Part shown: positions 59,585 to 64,000 of the stretch, one piece after another
Layout of the letters: each line of letters opens with the position of its first letter
Numbering within the stretch: the stretch's first letter is position 1
The notes under the pieces: generated by a model
Told to the model about the DNA's origin: nothing
Databases searched by the model: none
What the model saw: the letters and a program-made list of their open reading frames with translations, nothing else
DNA from: GCA-002726655 sp046582185
Lineage (GTDB): Bacteria; Pseudomonadota; Gammaproteobacteria; Pseudomonadales; Azotimanducaceae
Reading direction: 5' to 3'
Assembly: GCA_046582185.1 (NCBI GenBank)
Contig: JAYGEX010000019.1
Coordinates: 248,001-312,000, forward strand
Length of the DNA: 64,000 bases
Translations under genes and position numbers: made by a program

Positions 59585-60844
59585 CTAGTGATGTGCATCC
59601 AGGTGCCTTTGAAAAGTAGAGCTTAGGGTCGCGTCTGCCGTTCTTAGTGCCAACCAGGTGTCGACATATTCCTTGAGGGGTTGATCCTGAGGCATGAGAT
59701 AGGCCTTGTCGAGATAAGTCAGATTGTGGCCTGGCATCGTGGCGCAAAGGGATGGGTGCTGCGCCGACTTCAGTCTTACTTCGATGTTATCGGTGATCAT
59801 CAGGTCAGCGCGACCGTCAATTATCTCCTGAAAAATTGTTCGATTATCCGGATGTAATATCTTTTTGGCATGTAAAATATTTTTGTCTACAAATCGCTCG
59901 TTAGTACCGCCCGGATTGACGATGATTTCAGTTGATACTTTATCAATCTTATTGAGGGTATTGAATTTGCTGACATTTTCACAAAGAGCTATCGGAGTTT
60001 TACCGCCGCTGTGATATGGGATGCTGAAGTAGCCGAATTTTTGCCGGTTCAGATTTCTTGAAATACCGCTCATGCCAATATCGTAGGAGCCGCTTTGCAG
60101 GTCATCCATTAAGGACGGCCAGCTAGTGTGAACAAAAAGAAGTTTCACCCCGAGTGCCTTTGCCAGATCACTTGCCAGATCTATGTCAATTCCCCGATAG
60201 CTGATCTCTCCCAAAAAACGATATGAGAAAGGGGCGTAGTCGCCAGTCGTGCCTACACGAAGGATGCCGGAATCCAAAATTTGCTGTAAGCGATCGTCGT
60301 AGAACCGGATATTGCTAAGAGCCTGAAATAACTTAAGCTCTCCCTCGGCAGAAAGCCCTTCGATATCAATCGAGTCCAGGAAGTTAGCCTGTGCAGGTTC
60401 GTCTACACCCAGCTTTTTGGTGATAGCGTTGCCAATCTGCAGTAACTTCGGCCTTACGGATTTTGCAAGGTTGGGAGCCACTGATGGCGCAGAAGACGGC
60501 GCAGAATTTGAAGACCACTGGTCGAACCAATAGCGTTGAATCTCTTTGGCTGCATCAATCTGCGCCGAAAAAAAGTCACGACTCGTGGCGGCGCGAATGC
60601 CTGAAGACAATCCGGCCAGGATGGCTTGCTCCAGGACTAGCTGTTCCCTCGCCAAATCTTCAATAGGCAGCTTGTTGATCCATTTGTATGCGGCGACATC
60701 ATCCATATAGGTGAGGCGTTCGTTAACAAGCTCGACCAGACTATTGTCTTGTGCCAATACAAATGGGCCAACAAATACTGCAACTACCAAAACCAAGGTT
60801 CTGAAAAACATAAGGTTCTGAGCAACATCCGTGCTAAGAATCAT
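59585..60844 (-). CDS. Periplasmic chorismate mutase (AroQ-gamma) fused to cyclohexadienyl dehydratase (PheC)
   Basis: The 419-residue protein has a signal peptide (FFRTLVLVVAVFVGPFVLAQD). Residues about 33-180 are AroQ-gamma-like: LVELVNERLTYMDDVAAYKW, PIEDLAREQLVLEQA, FFSAQIDAAKEIQRYWFDQW. From about residue 200 a PheC/solute-binding fold follows: ILRVGTTGDYAPFSYRFLGE, GIDIDLASDLAKALGVKL, YDIGMSGISRNLNRQKFGYFS, IVNPGGTNERFVDK. Together these would convert chorismate through prephenate to phenylpyruvate in the periplasm. The start overlaps the preceding gene's stop by 11 bp; ATG 60811 is an alternative start. Confidence 0.82.
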   Translation of the reverse strand: MILSTDVAQNLMFFRTLVLVVAVFVGPFVLAQDNSLVELVNERLTYMDDVAAYKWINKLPIEDLAREQLVLEQAILAGLSSGIRAATSRDFFSAQIDAAKEIQRYWFDQWSSNSAPSSAPSVAPNLAKSVRPKLLQIGNAITKKLGVDEPAQANFLDSIDIEGLSAEGELKLFQALSNIRFYDDRLQQILDSGILRVGTTGDYAPFSYRFLGEISYRGIDIDLASDLAKALGVKLLFVHTSWPSLMDDLQSGSYDIGMSGISRNLNRQKFGYFSIPYHSGGKTPIALCENVSKFNTLNKIDKVSTEIIVNPGGTNERFVDKNILHAKKILHPDNRTIFQEIIDGRADLMITDNIEVRLKSAQHPSLCATMPGHNLTYLDKAYLMPQDQPLKEYVDTWLALRTADATLSSTFQRHLDAHH

Positions 60845-61829
60845 CCGCCAGTTTGACTAGCATCTTGCCATTGTTTGAACCAGAGAATAGGCCGATAAAA
60901 GCGCTGGCCGCATTTTCGATTCCATCAACGACTGTCTCGTGATATTTCATTTCACCGGAATTGATCCAGCCAGACATATCCTTCAGGAACTGTGGCTGCT
61001 GACTGCCGAACGCAGAAACAACGAAGCCTCGCATTGTGATGAATTTATAAATCATCTCAGTCAGGTTTCGAGGGCCGGGGGTTGCTGTATCACCATCGTT
61101 ATAGTGAGCGATCATGCCACAAACAGGAATTCGGCCATTAATCTTCATATGAGTCAGCGCTGCTTCGAGCTGCTCGCCGCCGACATTTTCGAAATAGACA
61201 TCGATGCCATTTGGCGCACCTTTCCTTAATTCTTCCAGGGCATTTGCTGTCTTGTAATTGAAAGCATGGTCAAAGCCGTATTCTTCGACAAGTTGCTTTA
61301 CCTTGTCATCGCTGCCAGCGCTGCCAACTACCGTACAACCCTTAATCTTTGCGATTTGGCCGACGACACTGCCAACGGCGCCGGAAGCTGCAGAAACAAA
61401 AACAGACTCTCCATCCTTGAGTTCGCCAGTAACCAGTAAGCCGCCGTATGCCGTTAAACCAGGCATGCCCATGACACCCAGATAGGAGCTCAGTGGCGCT
61501 ATGGTGGTATCGATCTTGGTCAGGTCTTTGCCGGAGGAGATGAAGTATTCGCGCCATGCTGCACCATTGTTGACATAGTCGCCTTCAACGAAGTCAGGGT
61601 TGTTGGACGCAATAACCTTGCCAACAGCGCCGCCCATCAGGACTTGTCCGGTCGGCCAGTTTTCGCGCATTTGACCGCGCATATAGGGGTCCACCGACAT
61701 GTAGATATTCTGGATCAGTACTTCACCTGCGCCAGGGTCCGAGATCTCTTTTTCTACCAATTCAAAATTGTCTGTTACGGGTGCGCCCTGGGGACGGGAC
61801 TTTAAATGTATTTCTCTGCTTAATGGCAT
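60834..61829 (-). CDS. NADP-dependent oxidoreductase, CurA/leukotriene B4 12-hydroxydehydrogenase-like
   Basis: The 331-residue MDR protein starts at ATG 61829, with GGAG 7 nt upstream (MPLSREIHLKSRPQGAPVTDNFEL). An earlier ATG would add 29 residues. YMSVDPYMRGQMRE, GMPGLTAYGGLLVTGELKDGESVFVSAASGAVGSVVGQIAK and a conserved VYFENVGGEQLEAAL are typical of the zinc-free 2-alkenal/NADP-dependent group (YncB, CurA). It reduces alpha,beta-unsaturated ketones or aldehydes. It precedes the AroQ-PheC gene with overlap, although functional linkage is not obvious. Confidence 0.88.
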   Translation of the reverse strand: MPLSREIHLKSRPQGAPVTDNFELVEKEISDPGAGEVLIQNIYMSVDPYMRGQMRENWPTGQVLMGGAVGKVIASNNPDFVEGDYVNNGAAWREYFISSGKDLTKIDTTIAPLSSYLGVMGMPGLTAYGGLLVTGELKDGESVFVSAASGAVGSVVGQIAKIKGCTVVGSAGSDDKVKQLVEEYGFDHAFNYKTANALEELRKGAPNGIDVYFENVGGEQLEAALTHMKINGRIPVCGMIAHYNDGDTATPGPRNLTEMIYKFITMRGFVVSAFGSQQPQFLKDMSGWINSGEMKYHETVVDGIENAASAFIGLFSGSNNGKMLVKLADDS

Positions 61830-61982
61830 CAAATGGCTCCGAGTTGTCTTGATCTGCCCGTGTTTATTGCCTTTACGGCTGGGCGATGCTATTTCAATGA
61901 ACGCGGATAGTACCACTTCTTCTAATACCTCGTGGGACTGTGGTAACTTGGCATTTTTTAACGGTACCCGTGAAGGAATTTT

Positions 61983-62783
61983 ATGTCAGATCCAGTGTTG
62001 TACGAAAAAAATGGCCATGTCGTTACATTGACGCTCAACCGTCACGAAACCCGAAATGCAATCTCCGAGGATGAGATGGTGAATGCACTGGTCGATGCCT
62101 GTGCCAGGATCAATGCAGATCTGGACGTTCGAGTGGCGATAATTACCGGCGCAGGCTCTGCCTTTAGTAGTGGCGGCAACGTTAAAGATATGCGTGACAA
62201 GAAAGGTATGTTTGGCGGTACGCCAGGAGAAATACGTGATGGTTATCGAAACGGCATCCAGAGAATACCGCTGGCCGTTCAGGCTTTAGAGGTTCCTATT
62301 ATCGCAGCCGTTAATGGCGCCGCGATTGGTGCCGGCTGTGATCTGACGATGATGTGCGACATGAGAATCGCATCGGAGAAAGCCATATTTGCAGAGAGTT
62401 TCGTTAAAGTTGGCCTGATTCCAGGAGATGGTGGCGCGTGGTTTTTACCGAGAGTTGTAGGTATATCGCGAGCAAACGAGATGGCCTTCACCGGTGAGCC
62501 CGTTACTGCGCAGAAGGCCCTGGACTGGGGTATGGTCTCCCGGGTAGTACCACCGGAACAGTTAATGGAAGCCGCCAACGATCTAGCGGCCAGAATTGCT
62601 GTGAATCCTCCTGGGGCTCTGCGCATGACCAAGAAACTGCTAAAGGAAGCCGAACATTCAAAACTGGATTCAATCCTCGAAATGTCTGCATCACTGCAAG
62701 CACTGGCTCACCAGACGAAAGACCATGCAGAGGCTGTTGATGCCATCATTGAAAAGCGCAAAGCCAATTTCACCGGAGAGTAG
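61983..62783 (+). CDS. Enoyl-CoA hydratase/isomerase (crotonase) family
   Basis: The 266-residue crotonase has the oxyanion hole AFSSGGNVKDMRD and PIIAAVNGAAIGAGCDLTMMCDMRIAS. In the canonical hydratase a Glu pair follows; here the first aligned position is the Asp of CDMRIA and the second falls on a Phe in FAESFVKVGLIPGDGG, whose Asp may serve. It may therefore be an isomerase or a variant hydratase. Its loop MFGGTPGEIRDGYRNGIQRIP is an insertion common in this subgroup. It is followed by an MFS gene 10 bp later. Confidence 0.85.
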   Translation: MSDPVLYEKNGHVVTLTLNRHETRNAISEDEMVNALVDACARINADLDVRVAIITGAGSAFSSGGNVKDMRDKKGMFGGTPGEIRDGYRNGIQRIPLAVQALEVPIIAAVNGAAIGAGCDLTMMCDMRIASEKAIFAESFVKVGLIPGDGGAWFLPRVVGISRANEMAFTGEPVTAQKALDWGMVSRVVPPEQLMEAANDLAARIAVNPPGALRMTKKLLKEAEHSKLDSILEMSASLQALAHQTKDHAEAVDAIIEKRKANFTGE

Positions 62784-62793
62784 ATAGGCGTTT

Positions 62794-64000
62794 ATGAAGA
62801 ATGAGATCGTGTTAGATAGTGCTGGGTCCAGTTCTCCCTTTCAAAGCGCTGAGTTCCGCAAGCTCTTCGCAGCTCAGCTTATTGCTTTGTCAGGGACAGG
62901 CCTTGCAACGGTCGCATTAACATTGCTTGCCTATGATCTTGCTGGCGGTAATGCAGGCCTGGTTCTTGGTCAGGCCCTTGCGGTTAAAATGATCGCCTAT
63001 GTCTTCGTTTCACCACTAATGGGTGGCATCGCCCACAGATTTGATCGAAAGCGATTGCTGATTAGCCTGGACCTCGCCCGGGCGCTGATCGTTCTCGGCA
63101 TGCCCTTTGTCACCGAAGTCTGGCAGATATTTAGTCTCATCTTCCTGCTGAATTCTTTCTCTGCAGGGTTTAAGCCGGTTTTTCAGGCAACTATTCCGGA
63201 GTTGATGCAGAATGAGCGCGCTTATAGCCGTGCGCTTTCTTACTCTCGCCTGGCATACGATCTGGAGATGCTGCTGAGTCCTATGCTTGCCGGGCTCGCT
63301 TTGCTCTTTTTTAGCTATAGCGCGCTATTCATTACAAATTCGATTACCTATCTGGTGTCTGCTGGATTGATTTTGATTGTGGTTTTTCCTGCAGCGGAAA
63401 AGGTTGATCGCCTGGGAGGTGTATGGGGCGAGATCAGCTTCGGAATTCGCGCTTATCTTAGAACGCCTAGGCTGCGAGGAATGCTTGCACTCTACCTAGG
63501 CGTAGCAGCGGCAAGCGCAATGATCATCGTCAATACTGTTATCTATGTGAGGGAGAATCTAGGCGGCACTGAATCGGCAGTAGCGCTCGCATTGGCGGCG
63601 ACTGGCGCTGGCTCAATGATCACAGCATTGATGATGCCGCGAATTCTGGACCAGGTTGCCGATCGAACCGTGATGATATTGGGTTCCGTCATCATGAGCG
63701 CGGGGTTGCTGGTAATGGTTGTCTCGCCGAACTTTTCTCAATTGCTCGTCATCTGGTTTGTCATTGGTATTGGCTGGTCTCTGGTACAAACCCCTTCCGG
63801 AAGGGTGGTTAATCGTTCCTCGTCACCAGCAGATCGATCTTCCTATTTCTCGGCTCAATTTTCCCTGTCGCACGCATGTTGGATGTTCGCGTATCCCCTT
63901 GTTGGCTGGATGGGCGTTTCAGTGGGCATCGAAATGACGAGCCTGTACTTTGGAATTGCCGTGGCGATGTTTACCCTGGTGGCAATTATTTTGTGGCCTG
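62794..64000 (+). CDS. MFS transporter (MFS_3/enterobactin-exporter-like), C-terminus off the window
   Basis: Translation from ATG 62794 is open to the window edge (402 codons). The protein has a short cytosolic tail and then about ten membrane helices: FRKLFAAQLIALSGTGLATVALTLLA, FVSPLMGGIAHRFDRKRLLI (the MFS loop D-R-K-R), FQATIPELMQNERAYSRAL, ITNSITYLVSAGLILIVVF and VVSPNFSQLLVIWFVIGIGW. The pattern fits the MFS_3 exporter family, which includes siderophore and multidrug efflux carriers. Substrate unknown. It starts 10 bp after the crotonase gene. Confidence 0.82.
   Translation, partial: MKNEIVLDSAGSSSPFQSAEFRKLFAAQLIALSGTGLATVALTLLAYDLAGGNAGLVLGQALAVKMIAYVFVSPLMGGIAHRFDRKRLLISLDLARALIVLGMPFVTEVWQIFSLIFLLNSFSAGFKPVFQATIPELMQNERAYSRALSYSRLAYDLEMLLSPMLAGLALLFFSYSALFITNSITYLVSAGLILIVVFPAAEKVDRLGGVWGEISFGIRAYLRTPRLRGMLALYLGVAAASAMIIVNTVIYVRENLGGTESAVALALAATGAGSMITALMMPRILDQVADRTVMILGSVIMSAGLLVMVVSPNFSQLLVIWFVIGIGWSLVQTPSGRVVNRSSSPADRSSYFSAQFSLSHACWMFAYPLVGWMGVSVGIEMTSLYFGIAVAMFTLVAIILWP

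Noticed and set aside
1..64000. Prophage, integron or complete insertion sequence in the window
   Set aside because: No integrase, capsid, attC or intact transposase was found; only the IS3 fragment at 27.3 kb.

Overview
The window reads as a chromosomal piece of a heterotrophic, aerobic, probably marine Gammaproteobacterium. That placement rests on gene content alone: a liu cluster with a MerR-type LiuR, many acyl-CoA dehydrogenases, SDRs and LLM-type oxidoreductases, a CYP153-like P450, a spinster-type MFS carrier, and OprP-like and TonB-like envelope proteins. There is no rRNA operon, prophage, CRISPR array or intact mobile element. The only RNA gene found is one tRNA-Ser(GGA).

Layout. 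1-11 kb: an LLM oxidoreductase cut by the window edge, an SRAP/HMCES-type DNA-crosslink protein, the leucine/isovalerate genes liuR-liuA-liuB-liuD (minus strand, no liuC), a two-subunit acyl-CoA dehydrogenase, a VOC protein and an FAH-family hydrolase that share a palindromic operator region. 11-23 kb: an epimerase coupled to a CysH-like reductase, a GH3 glycosidase, an MFS carrier, a rifampicin-phosphotransferase-like dikinase, a thiolase-SDR pair, another SDR and a chimeric pseudogene. 23-27.8 kb: tRNA-Ser, a GMC oxidoreductase with its small subunit, a GldA-like dehydrogenase, then a patch of gene remnants (HNH/IS3/FecR). 27.9-38.9 kb: a seven-gene redox cluster. 38.9-50 kb: a P450, a broken PhyH gene, a Gre-like factor, a DUF3604 protein, a frameshifted porin, a 38-residue secreted peptide, TldE/TldD, a DJ-1 family protein and a TonB-like protein. 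50-54.6 kb: an aromatic-amine-dehydrogenase operon (aauB-E-D-A plus a monoheme cytochrome c) and a cyclase. 54.7-64 kb: lipid and acyl-CoA genes, two further pseudogenes, a periplasmic chorismate mutase-cyclohexadienyl dehydratase fusion and an MFS carrier cut by the window edge.

The best candidate for an undescribed system is the 27.9-38.9 kb cluster. It encodes a pentaheme cytochrome, an outer-membrane barrel, a membrane-anchored flavin/2Fe-2S reductase, a tetraheme cytochrome, a soluble protein joining cyclic-nucleotide-binding-like domains to four [4Fe-4S] motifs, a diheme-type cytochrome b, and a membrane-anchored decaheme cytochrome with a Cys-rich N-terminal tail. Three of the junctions overlap by four bases and an intrinsic-type terminator closes the run. 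The parts could form a chain from cytosolic NAD(P)H across the inner membrane to periplasmic hemes and perhaps the outer membrane, possibly gated by a nucleotide second messenger. The terminal substrate cannot be read from the sequence.

Six loci are visibly broken (22.5, 27, 40.5, 44-45.6, 55.7 and 59 kb). Some carry in-frame stops, which look like real decay. The porin carries four single-base losses, three of them in homopolymer runs, which could equally be assembly errors.
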